Source of the DNA: Acidovorax sp. MR-S7
GTDB lineage: Bacteria > Pseudomonadota > Gammaproteobacteria > Burkholderiales > Burkholderiaceae_C
DNA length: 64,000 nt
Assembly: GCF_000400995.2 (NCBI RefSeq)
Contig: NZ_DF238912.1
Span: 58,461 to 122,460, forward strand
Reading direction: 5' to 3'
Shown: positions 1 through 12,523 of the stretch, in pieces
Layout: each line of letters starts with the position of its first letter
How positions within the stretch are numbered: the stretch's first letter is position 1
Notes under the pieces: model-generated
The model's database searches: none
What the model was told of the DNA's origin: nothing
Seen by the model: the letters and a program-made list of their open reading frames with translations, nothing else
Made by a program: the position numbers and the translations under genes

Positions 1-788
1 TCCTGCATGGCGGCCTCCAGGTCGTGCAGCGCCTTCTGGAACAGGCGCGACTGGGCCAGCACCTCGGCGCTGTTGGCGCGCAGGATGTCGCGCCACATCT
101 TCGGGTCGCTGGCGGCGATGCGCGTGAAGTCGCGGAAGCCTGGCCCCGCCAGCGAGAGGAAGTCGTCGGCCTCGGGCTGCGCGGTGATGCTGCCCATCAT
201 GGCGAACGCCAGCAGGTGGGGCAGGTGGCTCACGGCGGCGAAGGCGGCGTCGTGCGCCTCGGGCGCCATGCTGCTCACGCGGCAGCCCAGCTGGGTCCAC
301 AGCGCCTCGGCGCGCTGCAGGTGGGCGGTGAGGGTGCGCTCGGTGGGGGTGAGGATGACCTGGCGGCCGTGGTACAGCTCGGCGTCGGCATGCTCCACGC
401 CCGACACTTCGCGCCCGGTGATCGGGTGGGCGGGCACGAAGGAGGCGACCTGGCTTTGCAGCGCGCGGCGCGCGGCCAGCACCACGTCGGCCTTGGTGGA
501 GCCCACGTCCATGATGAGCATCTGCGGCGTGACCAGGTGGCGGATGGCCTTGAGCGTCGATTCGGTGGCGGCCACGGGCACGGCCAGCAGCACGATGTCG
601 GCGCCGGCGGCGGCCAGCAGGGCCGAGGGCGCCTCCACGTCGATCACGCCGAGCTGGCGCGCGCGGTCGGTGGTGGAGGGCGACTTGCTGTAGCCCACCA
701 CGCGCTTGACCAGGCCGGCCTTCTTCATCGCCAGGGCGAACGAGCCGCCCATGAGGCCGCAGCCGATGAGGCCGAGTTGCTCAAACAT
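1..788 (-). CDS. tyrA: Prephenate dehydrogenase TyrA, 3' end cut by window edge
   Basis: The minus strand reads from ATG at 788 off the left edge, so about 262 of the usual ~290 residues are present. The N-terminus MFEQLGLIGCGLMGGSF is a Rossmann NAD(P)-binding GxGxxG motif. Further in, AHPITGREVSG and the acidic/basic helices typical of prephenate/arogenate dehydrogenases follow. The family oxidatively decarboxylates prephenate to 4-hydroxyphenylpyruvate in tyrosine synthesis. It starts 12 bp after the stop of pheA on the same strand, so both aromatic branch enzymes are probably co-transcribed. The C-terminus is not visible. Confidence 0.93.
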   Translation of the reverse strand, partial: MFEQLGLIGCGLMGGSFALAMKKAGLVKRVVGYSKSPSTTDRARQLGVIDVEAPSALLAAAGADIVLLAVPVAATESTLKAIRHLVTPQMLIMDVGSTKADVVLAARRALQSQVASFVPAHPITGREVSGVEHADAELYHGRQVILTPTERTLTAHLQRAEALWTQLGCRVSSMAPEAHDAAFAAVSHLPHLLAFAMMGSITAQPEADDFLSLAGPGFRDFTRIAASDPKMWRDILRANSAEVLAQSRLFQKALHDLEAAMQ

Positions 789-800
789 GGCGGCCCTTCC

Positions 801-1916
801 TCACGCGGCCACCGGGTACGTGCCCAGCACCTTGTAGAAGGCGGCGAGCTCCTGCAGCTCGGCCAGCGCGGCGGCCACGTTGGCCTGGGCGGGGTGGCCC
901 TCGATGTCGATGTAGAAGTAGTACTCCCACTGGCCGGTGCGCGCGGGGCGCGACTCGAAGCGCGTCATGGACACGCCGTGCTTCTTGAGCGGCACCAGCA
1001 GGTCGTGCACGGCGCCGGGGCGGTTGGGCACGGAGATGATGAGGCTGGTGCAGTCCTTGGCCGAGGGGGCGGGCGTGGCCAGCGTGTGCGGCAGGCAGAT
1101 GACGGCGAAGCGGGTGCGGTTGTAGGCGTCGTCCTGGATGGCGTGGGCCACCACGTGCAGGCCGTACTGCTGGGCCGCGCGCTCGCTGGAGATGCCGGCC
1201 CAGGCCGGGTTGGTGGCGGCCAGGCGGGCGCCCTCGGCGTTGCTGGACACCGGGCGGCGCTCGGCGTGCGGCAGGTGCTTGGACAGCCAGGCCTGGCACT
1301 GCGCCAGCGCCTGGGGGTGGGCCAGCACGGCCTCGATGCCTCCGGCGGAGGGGATCTGGCGCAGCAGGTTGTGGCGCACCAGCAGGCTCACCTCGCCCAC
1401 CACGTGGCAGGGGGTGTGCAGGAACATGTCGAGCGAGCGCGTGACCACGCCCTCGTTGGAGTTCTCCACGCCCACCACGCCGTACTGCGCGCTGCCCGCG
1501 GCGGTGGCGTGGAACACCTCGTCGAAGTTGGCGCAGTACATCAGGTCGGCCGCGCCGCCGAAGTATTCGATGGCCGCCTGCTCGCAGAACGTGCCCTCGG
1601 GGCCCAGCACGGCCACGCGCTGGGGCGACTCCAGCGCCAGGCAGGCGGACATGATCTCGCGCCAGATGGCGGCCACGTGCGCGCCCTTGAGCGGGCCGGG
1701 GTTGGCGCGGGTGATCTTCTCGATCACCTGGGCCACGCGGTCGGGGCGGAAGAAGGGCGTGCCCTCGCGTTTCTTCAGCTCGCCCACCTGCTCGGCCACG
1801 TGGGCGCGCTGGTTCAGGAGGGTGAGCAGCTGGTGGTCCAGCGAGTCGATCTGCACGCGCAGGTCGGCCAGGGCGGGACTGGCCTGGGGGGTGATGCTTG
1901 AAGGGTTGTCTGCCAT
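801..1916 (-). CDS. pheA: Bifunctional chorismate mutase / prephenate dehydratase (P-protein)
   Basis: This 371-residue protein matches the family's usual length. Residues ~15-100 form an AroQ-type chorismate mutase helical domain (DLRVQIDSLDHQLLTLLNQRA). Residues ~105-280 are the prephenate dehydratase domain, opening with VAVLGPEGTFCEQAA and containing the T-R-F motif (NRTRFAVI). Residues ~290-371 are an ACT domain (LIISVPNRPGAVHDLL, FESRPARTGQWEYYFYID) that usually binds phenylalanine for feedback control. It converts chorismate to phenylpyruvate. It lies between serC and tyrA on the same strand, an arrangement common in betaproteobacteria. The 104-bp gap to serC holds a copy of the local short repeat. 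Confidence 0.96.
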   Translation of the reverse strand: MADNPSSITPQASPALADLRVQIDSLDHQLLTLLNQRAHVAEQVGELKKREGTPFFRPDRVAQVIEKITRANPGPLKGAHVAAIWREIMSACLALESPQRVAVLGPEGTFCEQAAIEYFGGAADLMYCANFDEVFHATAAGSAQYGVVGVENSNEGVVTRSLDMFLHTPCHVVGEVSLLVRHNLLRQIPSAGGIEAVLAHPQALAQCQAWLSKHLPHAERRPVSSNAEGARLAATNPAWAGISSERAAQQYGLHVVAHAIQDDAYNRTRFAVICLPHTLATPAPSAKDCTSLIISVPNRPGAVHDLLVPLKKHGVSMTRFESRPARTGQWEYYFYIDIEGHPAQANVAAALAELQELAAFYKVLGTYPVAA

Positions 1917-1920
1917 GGTT

Positions 1921-2003
1921 TTGATAGCTGCCTGCGCTTGCTGGTAGTGGGTTCTGGTATGAAAACTACCTGAAACCCTGGTCCTTCAAGCGCAAGCAGC
2001 TCA
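1921..2003. repeat. Short intergenic repeat, copy 1 (inverted pair)
   Basis: The pheA-serC gap contains ATAGCTGCCTGCGCTTGCTG near 1923 and the opposed CAAGCGCAAGCAGCT near 1988. The same core recurs near 3143, 35190, 52392, 54179 and 56723. It resembles a REP-like palindromic family; that identification is inference from the recurrence within this window. Confidence 0.6.
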
Positions 2004-2020
2004 TTTTTTATGAGTGGTTT

Positions 2021-3130
2021 TCAGGCGGCGCTGCGCTCGAAGTCGCGCATGTAGTCCACCAGTGCCTGCACGCCGGCCAGCGGCATCGCGTTGTAGATGC
2101 TGGCGCGCATGCCGCCCACGGACTTGTGGCCCTTGAGCTGCAGCAGCCCGCGCTCCCTGGCGCCGGCCAGGAAGGCGTCGTTGCGCGATTCGTCGCGCAG
2201 GAAGAAGGGCACGTTCATGCGTGAGCGGCAGGTGGGCGCCACCTTGTTCACGTAGAACTGCGACTGGTCGATGAAGCCGTAGAGCAGCGCGGCCTTGGCG
2301 ATGTTGCGTGCCTCCATCGCCGCCACACCGGTGGCGTCGCCCTCGCGCTGGCGCTTGAGCCACTGGAAGGTGAGCCCGGCCACATAGATGCCCCAGGTGG
2401 GCGGCGTGTTGAACATGGAGCGGTTCTCGGCCACCACGCGGTAGTCGAAGGCCGTGGGGCAGGCGGGCAGGGCGTGACCCAGCAGGTCCTCGCGCACCAC
2501 CACCAGCGTCAGGCCGGCCGGGCCCAGGTTCTTCTGCGCGCCGCCGAAGGCCAGGCCCACGCGGCTCCAGTCGACGGGGCGCGAGGCCACGTGCGAGGAG
2601 AAGTCGATGACCAGCGGCGCGTCGCTGCCGAGTGCGCGCAGGTCGGGCAGCTGCTGGAACTCGACGCCGTGGATGGTCTCGTTGCTGCACAGGTGCACGT
2701 AGCTCGCGCCGCGCGAGAGCTGCCAGGTGGCCGGGTCGGGCAGGGTGGTGAAGTGGCTGTCCTCGCCCGATGCGGCGGTATGGACCTCGGCCGCGTACTT
2801 CTGCGCTTCCTTGCGCGACTTCTGGCTCCACGCGCCCGTGACCACGAAGTCCACCGTGGCCGCGCGCGAGAGGTTCAGCGGCACGATGGCGTTCTCGGCC
2901 AGACCGCCGCCCTGCATGAACAGGATCTTGAACTGCGGCGGGATGGCCAGCAGCTCGCGCAGGTCGGCCTCGGCCTGCTCGCAGATGGCGATGAATTCCT
3001 TGCCGCGGTGGCTCATCTCCATCACCCCCATGCCGCTGCCGTGCCAGTCGAGCATTTCGGCGGCGGCCTGTTGCAGCACTTCCTCCGGGATGGCGGCCGG
3101 GCCGGCCGAGAAGTTGTAGGGGCGGTTCAT
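2021..3130 (-). CDS. serC: Phosphoserine aminotransferase SerC
   Basis: This 369-residue protein begins [19 protein letters not shown], the characteristic SerC start, followed by [19 protein letters not shown]. The PLP-lysine context is seen at [17 protein letters not shown] (K in AQKN). It belongs to class-V PLP aminotransferases and converts 3-phosphohydroxypyruvate to phosphoserine using glutamate; it also serves pyridoxal phosphate synthesis. It sits between gyrA and pheA on the same strand. It ends [10 protein letters not shown]. No anomaly is visible. Confidence 0.97.
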   Translation of the reverse strand: MNRPYNFSAGPAAIPEEVLQQAAAEMLDWHGSGMGVMEMSHRGKEFIAICEQAEADLRELLAIPPQFKILFMQGGGLAENAIVPLNLSRAATVDFVVTGAWSQKSRKEAQKYAAEVHTAASGEDSHFTTLPDPATWQLSRGASYVHLCSNETIHGVEFQQLPDLRALGSDAPLVIDFSSHVASRPVDWSRVGLAFGGAQKNLGPAGLTLVVVREDLLGHALPACPTAFDYRVVAENRSMFNTPPTWGIYVAGLTFQWLKRQREGDATGVAAMEARNIAKAALLYGFIDQSQFYVNKVAPTCRSRMNVPFFLRDESRNDAFLAGARERGLLQLKGHKSVGGMRASIYNAMPLAGVQALVDYMRDFERSAA

Positions 3131-3142
3131 GGTCTATGGGTC

Positions 3143-3190
3143 AAATAGGCCTCCAGCGCTCGGCTGGCAAGCGCTGGCAGCTATGGTTTT
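3143..3190. repeat. Short intergenic repeat, copy 2
   Basis: The serC-gyrA gap holds GGCCTCCAGCGCT followed by GCAAGCGCTGGCAGCTATGG. This is a diverged member of the repeat seen at 1921, 52392, 54179 and 56723, in the orientation that ends in AGCAGCTATG. Confidence 0.5.
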
Positions 3191-3197
3191 TGAAAAT

Positions 3198-5828
<2,631 letters not shown>

Positions 5829-6059
5829 GGCGGCAGGCAGGGAAGAGGGCGGCGGGAAAAGTCCATTTTAGGTGCAAGACTGTGTCGCGGCAGAGCAACA
5901 TAACCCCTGGATTGCGCTTTCGTCCTACGGTTCTGGCCCGGCCAAAGCCGCCTTTGCGTTGTTACGTATGGCACAATCAAATCAACGTTTTTGGTGATGG
6001 TCACTGACGACGTCCATGATTCGCAGCGCGGCTGCGGCTTTTTCCCCAAGAGGAGAACC

Positions 6060-6722
6060 ATGAAGAAACTGAACAAAGTGGCGATGTTGTTGGCCTCTGC
6101 CGTGATTGCAACCTCGGCTGGCGCCCAAGTGAAGGCCGCAGACGGTGGCAAGGTCATCGACAACTGGCAGAACGGTTCCGGCGAACTGGTCTGGAAGAAC
6201 GGTACCAACGAACTGTGCTGGCGCGATGCCAACTGGACGCCTGCTACCGCTGCCGAAGGCTGCGATGGCGCTCTGGTGAAGGCCGCCCCCGCTCCCGCCG
6301 CTGCACCTGCTCCGGCTCCCGCCGCTGCACCTGCTCCGGCTCCCAAGCCGGCTGCTCCGGCTGTGGCAAGCAAGGTGACCTACGCCGCCGACGCTTTCTT
6401 CGACTTCGACAAGTCCGTGCTGAAGCCCGAAGGCAAGGCCAAGCTGGACGATCTGGTCTCCAAGATCCAAGGCATCAACCTGGAAGTCATCATTGCCGTG
6501 GGCCACACCGACTCCATCGGCACTGACGCCTACAACCAGAAGCTGTCGGTGCGCCGCGCCGAAGCCGTGAAGGCCTACCTGGTCTCCAAGGGCATCGAGA
6601 AGAACCGCGTCTACACCGAAGGCAAGGGCGAGAAGCAGCCCGTGGCCGACAACAAGACCAAGGAAGGTCGCGCCAAGAACCGCCGCGTGGAAATCGAAGT
6701 AGTGGGCACCCGCTCCCACTAA
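6060..6722 (+). CDS. OmpA-family outer membrane / peptidoglycan-binding protein
   Basis: This 220-residue protein starts at ATG 6060 behind AGGAGA. An upstream in-frame ATG at 5991 would add 23 residues that look like leader sequence. It has a signal peptide ([22 protein letters not shown], cleavage near AGA-Q), a short N-terminal region with two cysteines, and an Ala/Pro linker (~80-104, repeated APAPAAAP). A C-terminal OmpA domain follows ([59 protein letters not shown]). There is no large N-terminal beta barrel, so it is closer to a Pal/OmpA C-domain protein than to E. coli OmpA. It is divergent from gyrA across a 231-bp gap and followed by a strong terminator. Confidence 0.88.
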   Translation: MKKLNKVAMLLASAVIATSAGAQVKAADGGKVIDNWQNGSGELVWKNGTNELCWRDANWTPATAAEGCDGALVKAAPAPAAAPAPAPAAAPAPAPKPAAPAVASKVTYAADAFFDFDKSVLKPEGKAKLDDLVSKIQGINLEVIIAVGHTDSIGTDAYNQKLSVRRAEAVKAYLVSKGIEKNRVYTEGKGEKQPVADNKTKEGRAKNRRVEIEVVGTRSH

Positions 6723-6741
6723 TCTTCTCCACGATCGAAGA

Positions 6742-6767
6742 AAGCCCCGGAAACGGGGCTTTTTTTA
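6742..6767 (+). terminator. Rho-independent terminator of the OmpA-family gene
   Basis: The stem AGCCCCG / CGGGGCT with a GAAA loop is followed by seven T residues, 20 bp after the stop codon at 6722. Confidence 0.92.
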
Positions 6768-6798
6768 TGGCCCGAAGCCTCCATGGGACAATGAACGC

Positions 6799-7512
6799 AT
6801 GAATGAATCCGTGAATGCCGACCCGGCCGAACTGGCCAAGTTTTCGGAGCTGGCGCACCGCTGGTGGGACCCGGACAGCGAGTTTCGCCCCCTGCACCAG
6901 ATCAATCCTCTGCGCCTGGACTGGATCGACCAGCTGGCGCCCCTGGATGGACGCAAGGTGCTCGATGTGGGATGCGGCGGCGGGATTCTGGCCGACTCCA
7001 TGGCGCGCAAGGGCGCGGAGGTGACGGGGATCGATTTGGCCTCCAAGGCGCTGCGCGTGGCACGCCTGCACGCGCTGGAGGCGCAAACGCCCCGCATTCA
7101 GTACCGCGAAATCAGCGCGGAAGCACTGGCGCAGGAGGCGCCCGCGTCCTTCGACATCGTGACCTGCATGGAAATGCTGGAGCATGTGCCGGATCCGCAT
7201 TCCGTGGTAGCCGCCTGCGCGCAACTGGTCAAGCCCGGCGGCTGGGTGTTCTTCTCCACCATCAACCGCAACGCCAAGGCATTCGCATTGGCGATCGTGG
7301 GAGCGGAATACGTGCTCAGGATGTTGCCGCGCGGCACGCACGAATATGCCAAGCTGATCCGCCCGAGCGAGCTGGCCGCTGCCTGCCGCGCTGCGGACCT
7401 GGATGTGGTGCAGACGCGCGGCATGCAGCACAATCCGTTCACGGGACGGTACTGGCTCAGCAGCGACACCAGCGTGAACTACCTGTTCGCCACACGGCGT
7501 CCCGCCGCATGA
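6799..7512 (+). CDS. ubiG: UbiG, ubiquinone 3-O-methyltransferase
   Basis: This 237-residue class I SAM methyltransferase has an SAM-binding motif I ([16 protein letters not shown], ~52-67), an acidic residue in GIDLAS, and the family hallmarks [29 protein letters not shown] at the N-terminus. The family O-methylates two positions in ubiquinone synthesis. Its stop overlaps the start of gph by 4 bp (ATGA), indicating translational coupling. The ubiG-gph pair is common in betaproteobacteria. Confidence 0.96.
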   Translation: MNESVNADPAELAKFSELAHRWWDPDSEFRPLHQINPLRLDWIDQLAPLDGRKVLDVGCGGGILADSMARKGAEVTGIDLASKALRVARLHALEAQTPRIQYREISAEALAQEAPASFDIVTCMEMLEHVPDPHSVVAACAQLVKPGGWVFFSTINRNAKAFALAIVGAEYVLRMLPRGTHEYAKLIRPSELAAACRAADLDVVQTRGMQHNPFTGRYWLSSDTSVNYLFATRRPAA

Positions 7513-8186
7513 GTGCCTTCGCATCGGCGGGTATCCGCGCCGTGCTGTTCGACCTGGACGGCACGCTGATCGACAGTGCGCCGGACCTCGGCTCTGCCGC
7601 GGACCAGTTGCGCGTCCACCGCGGGCTGCCTTCGCTGCCGCTGGACGCCTATCGCTCCATGGCCGGGGCGGGGGCGCGGGGCATGCTGGCGGTAGCGTTC
7701 GGCATCACCCCTGAACACCCGGACTTTCCCGCCTTGAGAGAAGAGTTCTTCACCAACTACGAGCGCTGCATCCACGACCGCACCTATGCGTTCGAGGGGG
7801 TGCCGGAACTGGTGGAGGCACTGGGCCGCAATACGCTGCAGTGGGGGATCGTCACGAACAAGGCGACACGCTTCACTTCGCTCATTGCGCAGCGGATGGC
7901 GTTGTTCGGCACTGCGGGCGCTGTCGTGAGCGGAGACACGACCCCGCACTCCAAGCCCCATCCCGCCCCCTTGCTGGAGGCCGCTGCACGGCTGGGCGTG
8001 GCGCCGCAGCACTGCATTTACGTGGGCGACGATGAGCGCGACATCGTGGCCGGGCGCGCGGCCGGCATGGGCACGGTCGCAGCAATGTACGGCTACCTGG
8101 GCGCTCACGGCGCCCCGCAGGGCTGGGGAGCGGATGCGATGGTCGAATCTCCGCTCGAGGTCTTGAAACTGCTGGGACTGGACTAA
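7509..8186 (+). CDS. gph: Phosphoglycolate phosphatase (HAD family)
   Basis: This 225-residue protein starts at ATG 7509, which overlaps the ubiG stop. HAD motif I is [17 protein letters not shown] (nucleophile Asp at ~15). Motif II is GIVTNK; motif III/IV is [15 protein letters not shown] and [17 protein letters not shown]. Length and the DLDGTL.DS.PDL signature fit Gph, which hydrolyses 2-phosphoglycolate. Its end carries a candidate promoter (TTGAAA 8163, TAAAAT 8184) for the tmRNA gene that begins 13 bp later. Confidence 0.9.
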   Translation: MSAFASAGIRAVLFDLDGTLIDSAPDLGSAADQLRVHRGLPSLPLDAYRSMAGAGARGMLAVAFGITPEHPDFPALREEFFTNYERCIHDRTYAFEGVPELVEALGRNTLQWGIVTNKATRFTSLIAQRMALFGTAGAVVSGDTTPHSKPHPAPLLEAAARLGVAPQHCIYVGDDERDIVAGRAAGMGTVAAMYGYLGAHGAPQGWGADAMVESPLEVLKLLGLD

Positions 8187-8198
8187 AATAGATGCCAT

Positions 8199-8557
8199 GG
8201 GGCTGTCCCGGTTTCGACGTGGGTTCGGAATCGGCGTGGTGCATGTCGAGCTTGAGTGACGCTCGTAAATCTCCATTCACTAAAGTAACTGCAAACGACG
8301 AACGTTTCGCACTCGCCGCTTAAATACCGGTGAGCCTTGCAACAGCACGCTGATGGGCTGGGCAAGGGGGCCGCAAGGCCTCCCGGCTGCAAGGGAATTC
8401 ACATCAGCTGGTGGCATGCCGGGTACCTTGGCATGGCACGAGATTCAAGGGTGCTGGCATTCCGCATAGCGTGCGTCTGCGCGATGGGGGATGCGAGATT
8501 CAAAACAGAACGCTAAACATGTAGATCTGCCCGAAGAAGGCTTGCGGACGCGGGTTC
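8199..8557 (+). ncRNA. ssrA: tmRNA gene ssrA, 3' end removed by insertion
   Basis: The 5' end GGGGCTGTCCCGGTTTCGACG is a standard tmRNA start. The tag reading frame gca-aac-gac-gaa-cgt-ttc-gca-ctc-gcc-gct-taa encodes ANDERFALAA with the usual AACTGC context. Pseudoknot segments follow, ending in CTTGCGGACGCGGGTTC. At 8557 the T-loop stops, and the rest of the T-arm and the 3' acceptor strand are missing. The downstream bases begin with the inverted terminal repeat of the element at 8558. The matching 3' strand (CAGCTCC then ACCA), which would pair with GGGGCTG, lies 6.7 kb away at 15275-15293. This copy should not form an acceptor stem or be charged with alanine. Confidence 0.93.
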
Positions 8558-8568
8558 TTATCTCAGGA
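8558..8568. repeat. Left inverted terminal repeat of the ssrA element
   Basis: TTATCTCAGGA directly follows the truncated tmRNA T-loop. Its exact reverse complement is at 15258-15268. Confidence 0.85.
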
Positions 8569-8696
8569 CTTCGAAGCGAGCACCTTTACTCCCCTCCAAT
8601 TGAGCTACCCCTTCCTATTACAACGCCGCTCTAAGAGTGGCGTTGTTGCTTGTGCGTCTTTATGGGTTAGAGTAAACATGCAGAAGGGGCATGTTT

Positions 8697-10163
8697 ATGG
8701 CGCTGGTCCATGTTCGGAAGGAAGAGGTCAACGTGCACGGCCGCCAGAGCTGGCTGCTCCGTGACCCCGCCGGCGTTCCCATTTCCGTCTTCTCGGAGTT
8801 CTGCCACAAGCTTCGAGGCCTCCAGTACGACACGCTGCGCAGATACACCACGGTGGTCGCGCGGTTCATCGACTACCTCTACGAAGTGAAGGTGCTTGGT
8901 GCGGTGCCGGTCACTCGGGCCGTGGTCAACGACGCCATCGACTACTACTTGGAACTGCTGCGCAGCGGTGAAGGAATTTCTCTCGCCGTTGGCGTTCGTG
9001 AGAGGTCCCGCTACAGCGAGGGAGATGAGGCGCGAGAGACGGCCTTGAGGGGTGTCGCGCGCCGCTTGGGCATCGAGCCCTTGGCCTCGGCAAGCTGGGA
9101 TAACACTATCGCGGCGCTGAACCACTTCCTTCGGCTCTGCGCTTTGCTAGAGCGCGAAGCCAAGGAGATGGCCATCCTTCGCGGCGGCATCGACCGAACT
9201 GTCATCAACGACGCCGAGTGGGACTACCGGCCGTTGCTCGAGGCGGTCGACGGCAGCTCCGCCTTCAGCCCGGAGGAGGTCCAGCATCTCAAGCAATCCA
9301 CGATGCTCGGCGGCGTCATCCGGTTCCGCAGCGGCGAGCTGATGCGTCCCAAAGGGCTGCGTAAGAGCGTCCGGCAGCAGCGGCAAATCGACGTGGACTG
9401 GCTGGACTTTCCGCTCGAGCACTTTCCCGCTCTGATGACGGCTGTGGCCTGCTGGCGAGACCGAGCCCTGTGGTCCCTGCTACTTGCGAGCGGCATCCGG
9501 CGCTCGGAAGCCCTGAACCTTCAGTGGTGCGACATCGACTTCGCAAATCGACAGGTCTACGTGCTCGACCCCGAGCTTCTCCGCTACGGGCGTGAGATGC
9601 CGCAGGCTGAGCGGGACCTTCGTTTCAAGGGGCGCACTGTGTCGCGGACGTACCTGTTTTTGCCGTATCGCAACTGGTTCTTCGAGTACCTGGCTCGGTA
9701 CCGCAAAGAGGAGTACAGACTGCCTCAGGACGGCAACGACTTCGTCTTCCAGTACCTCATCAGGCCCCACCACGGCAGGCCGCTAGTCGAGGCGTCCGAC
9801 GAGACGTTGAACTCGGCCTTCAAGTCAGCGGTGCAACGTGCCCGAATCCCGGGGCCGGTTGTCGCCAGGAGCCACATCTGGACGGCACACTCGTTGCGGC
9901 ATGCCTACGGAGTTTACATGCTCAACGACTACGCCGTGCCAGACCAGCACACGCCTGGGCTGACCCTGGCGGAGGTGCAGCAGCTGATGGGCCACAAGGA
10001 CGTTAACTCCACTCGCAAGTATGCGCGGGAGCGCACGAGTCGCTTGCAGGAGAAGCTCCGGTCGCATGACCGGCTGTACATCCAGGGCGACAAGTCACCC
10101 CCGTGTTTGGCTCAGCCTACTGCGACGCTACCCCTCGGTACGGAGGGACTAACTTGCGAGTGA
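8697..10163 (+). CDS. Tyrosine recombinase, first gene of a trio module (GmtY-like)
   Basis: This protein is about 488 residues. ATG 8697 is preferred because AGAAGGGG lies 9 bp upstream; ATG 8691 is too close to it. All catalytic residues of the tyrosine recombinase family are visible: Arg in LLASGIRRSEALNL (~270), His-x-x-Arg in TAHSLRHAYG (~400-403), His in MGHKDVNS (~435) and the nucleophile Tyr in TRKYARER (~444). A SAM-like core-binding region precedes the catalytic domain (~45-160). Length, position at the element's left end, and overlap with a long second recombinase resemble GmtY of gamma-mobile-trio elements. A Tn554 TnpA relationship is the alternative. It probably performs strand exchange at the inverted ends. 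It overlaps the next gene by several bases. Confidence 0.82.
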   Translation: MALVHVRKEEVNVHGRQSWLLRDPAGVPISVFSEFCHKLRGLQYDTLRRYTTVVARFIDYLYEVKVLGAVPVTRAVVNDAIDYYLELLRSGEGISLAVGVRERSRYSEGDEARETALRGVARRLGIEPLASASWDNTIAALNHFLRLCALLEREAKEMAILRGGIDRTVINDAEWDYRPLLEAVDGSSAFSPEEVQHLKQSTMLGGVIRFRSGELMRPKGLRKSVRQQRQIDVDWLDFPLEHFPALMTAVACWRDRALWSLLLASGIRRSEALNLQWCDIDFANRQVYVLDPELLRYGREMPQAERDLRFKGRTVSRTYLFLPYRNWFFEYLARYRKEEYRLPQDGNDFVFQYLIRPHHGRPLVEASDETLNSAFKSAVQRARIPGPVVARSHIWTAHSLRHAYGVYMLNDYAVPDQHTPGLTLAEVQQLMGHKDVNSTRKYARERTSRLQEKLRSHDRLYIQGDKSPPCLAQPTATLPLGTEGLTCE

Positions 10164-12522
10164 ATCTGTCATCCAATCCTGTGGTACTTCAGCCCGGCGG
10201 GCTCGCACGCGGGCTTAGCGAGGCCTTCGCCAAAGTCGCTGCGCTGACTGGAATTGCAATCGCTCCACCGTTGCCTGAGGTGGTCGACGAGAGCTGCATA
10301 CAGGCCGAACTGCAGAACCTGGTGGCGCTGTCCAGCATACAAGGACCAGCGCAATCAGCGGCCGCTGCTGCGCTCCTCTCTCTGGCCTTGGAGGGGCACG
10401 TGATGCTTCCAGCCGTCGGACCTTCGCTTTTTGCGATTGCGCCACCGGACTACGCGCTGGAATTGTCATCGTTCCTTCGTCAAGTCGACGACTGGGTCCG
10501 GGGCCAGAAGCCGAGGTGGTGGCCGAAGCGAAGCCACCTGCAACTGCTCCTGGCCACTGATTGTCGGCAGGCTGGTGGTTTCAGCATCCATGACTTTGCG
10601 CAGCTGCACGGTTGGCTCATGCATGAGCATTCGGTCGACAGCAAGTTCTCTCTCTCGGCGCCTGAGTACCTTCTCCTGCGAGGTCTTGAGATGGCGGACG
10701 CGGCAACGCTCGGCCGCGACCTTCGCCATGGGTACATCATCTGGCGCGCGTCGGACTCGGACAAGACGATGGGCTTCGAAGAGTTCATGGCCGACCCGAA
10801 GAACATGGCCGGCATGCGGATTCACGGCCATGAACGGGAACGCATTGAGCTGCAACACCACATCGAGCTTCGGCAGGCCAAGTACAACAAGCGCAAAGAA
10901 GCAGAGCGCGCCTCTCGCTCATACAGCCCTTACGTCGAGGGTCTTCACCGCATAGCTCGCTCGGATGCGGCTACTTCGCCTGAGGACTACTTCGCAGAGC
11001 TCCGGGGCGGGTCCAACGTGAAGGGGTTTCGTCCAGATGGTTGGTTGGACCAGCCAATCAACTATCCCGGACGACCGACAGTCGAGGTCGCCAAGCTCGG
11101 CGACAAGTGGTTCACCGCATTCCGAGCCTTCCTGGCGCACCGTCGGAAAGACTACGAGACCGACAAGCAGGTGAGGTCCGCGCTCGCCGTACTTGCGGAC
11201 TACTTGCTGCTCTACCTTCCTTGGTGGATGGAACTTCATCCGCAAACAACGCTCGAGTACCCGTCGTCCCCCAAGCAGTTCCTGCGCTACTTCTACGTCG
11301 ACCGCACGCGCTTCCAATCGGAGGAAGCGGCCGAACTGGCCAACCTGCCGAAGACACTCAACGAGCTGCTTCCGCTTCGCCGACCGACGCCAGGTTCAAG
11401 GAACACCACGCGGCTCACGTTGGAGCAGTTCTTCAACTTCGTTGTCACGTACTTCGAGGACAACGAAGCGTTCGTCAGCCGGGGAATGCAGAACCCCGTT
11501 CGGACCGACTTCGATAACGAGGTCGCTGGTCGCCGAACGAAGACCAACAAGGTCCCGTTCGCCGAGGACGTCTTCCCGTTCCTCGTCCACTACGGACAGG
11601 CGGTGGAGGCGTTCGGAGAGTTCTTGCAGCAGGAGGCCTACATCCGAAACTGCTTCAGGGAACTGCCCAATGGGCCCTCTGACGGCTACAAGACTTCCGA
11701 GTGGGGCTACGTCCCCCTCTTCTGGTACCGCGGAAGGTTGTACAACCTGGACTGGTTGCCGAACATCTTCTTGATTTCGAAGCGGACGCTGCAATCGAAC
11801 CCCAAAGGGCAGTCCGGGCTGTACGTTCACGGGCAGCGCATCAACTCGGGCCCATCTCGAAACGTGACCCTGAACTTTCCGCACCTCACGGTGGTTCGAT
11901 TGCTGGTGTCGATGGTCGAGACCGGCCTACGCGGGCAATCAGTCCAGTGGCTGGACCGCCGTTCCTTCGACCAGCTGGCTCCGCCGGTCTCGTCGCTGGC
12001 AGACCTGCACGGGAACCCCCAGGGGCAGAACTACCACGCCCTCTACATCAACACGGACAAGACTCACGACGAGTGGAGGAACCTCGCGTCGTGGCGGGTT
12101 CGACGGTCGCTGATTGCGGAGCGCTACTTTCAGGAATCCGTTGTCGACAGGTTTACCACGTCGACCAACCGGAGCTCGTCAAGAAGCAACTCGAGCTGGT
12201 CACGCGCAACCGCACCGAGAGCGAGTTCTTCCTGCAGCGAATCGCTGACTCGAACGCGTACCCGTCGCTGGAGTCCCAAGAGGTCCGGGCCAAGGCGCTG
12301 CGTTATACGCGGCTCATCTTGGCGCAGCAGGACCGCCTCAAAGAGGCGGCTTTCCTGGACGTTCCTCCGCACAGCGAAACCACGGTCTTTGCATCGCTCC
12401 TGAAGCCATTCATCGAGGCGAAGGGCCTGAGCATTCAAGACCTGAGCTCGGCGTTAGAGGATTTGTCTAGGTTGGCTGCACTGCCAGCCTCCTCGGCTAC
12501 GCCGTTGCTGGCAGGAGTCTGA
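10154..12522 (+). pseudogene. Large second recombinase of the trio (GmtZ-like), internal deletion and frameshift
   Basis: The frame opens at TTG 10154 (GGAGG 8 bp upstream) or GTG 10160 (GTGA overlap with the previous stop). It runs ~660 residues to about 12150, with the first catalytic block visible as METGLRGQSVQWLDRRSF followed by YINTDKTHDEWRNL. It then continues only in another frame as VYHVDQPELVKKQLELVTRNRTESEF to a TGA at 12520-12522. The segment normally lying between these parts, which carries His-x-x-Arg, is absent, and Tyr of VYHVDQPEL follows directly. The break is therefore a deletion with a frame change rather than a single-base slip. Without the H-x-x-R box this recombinase should be inactive. 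Its 3' end abuts the next gene with a 1-bp gap. Confidence 0.78.
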
Positions 12523-12523
12523 G

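Noticed and set aside
24..1901. Long open frames on the strand opposite tyrA-pheA, and similar ones at 22902-25034 and 49618-51708
   Set aside because: They are rich in His, Gly, Arg and Ala and lie exactly opposite well-supported genes, the usual mirror effect of high-GC codon bias.
5829..6059. Defined sigma-70 promoters for gyrA and the OmpA-family gene
   Set aside because: The region must contain promoters, but no -35/-10 pair with good spacing stood out, so none is claimed.
8566..8620. Possible tRNA gene on the minus strand at the element's left end
   Set aside because: Only a D-arm-like string is recognisable; no matching acceptor, anticodon or T-arm folds.
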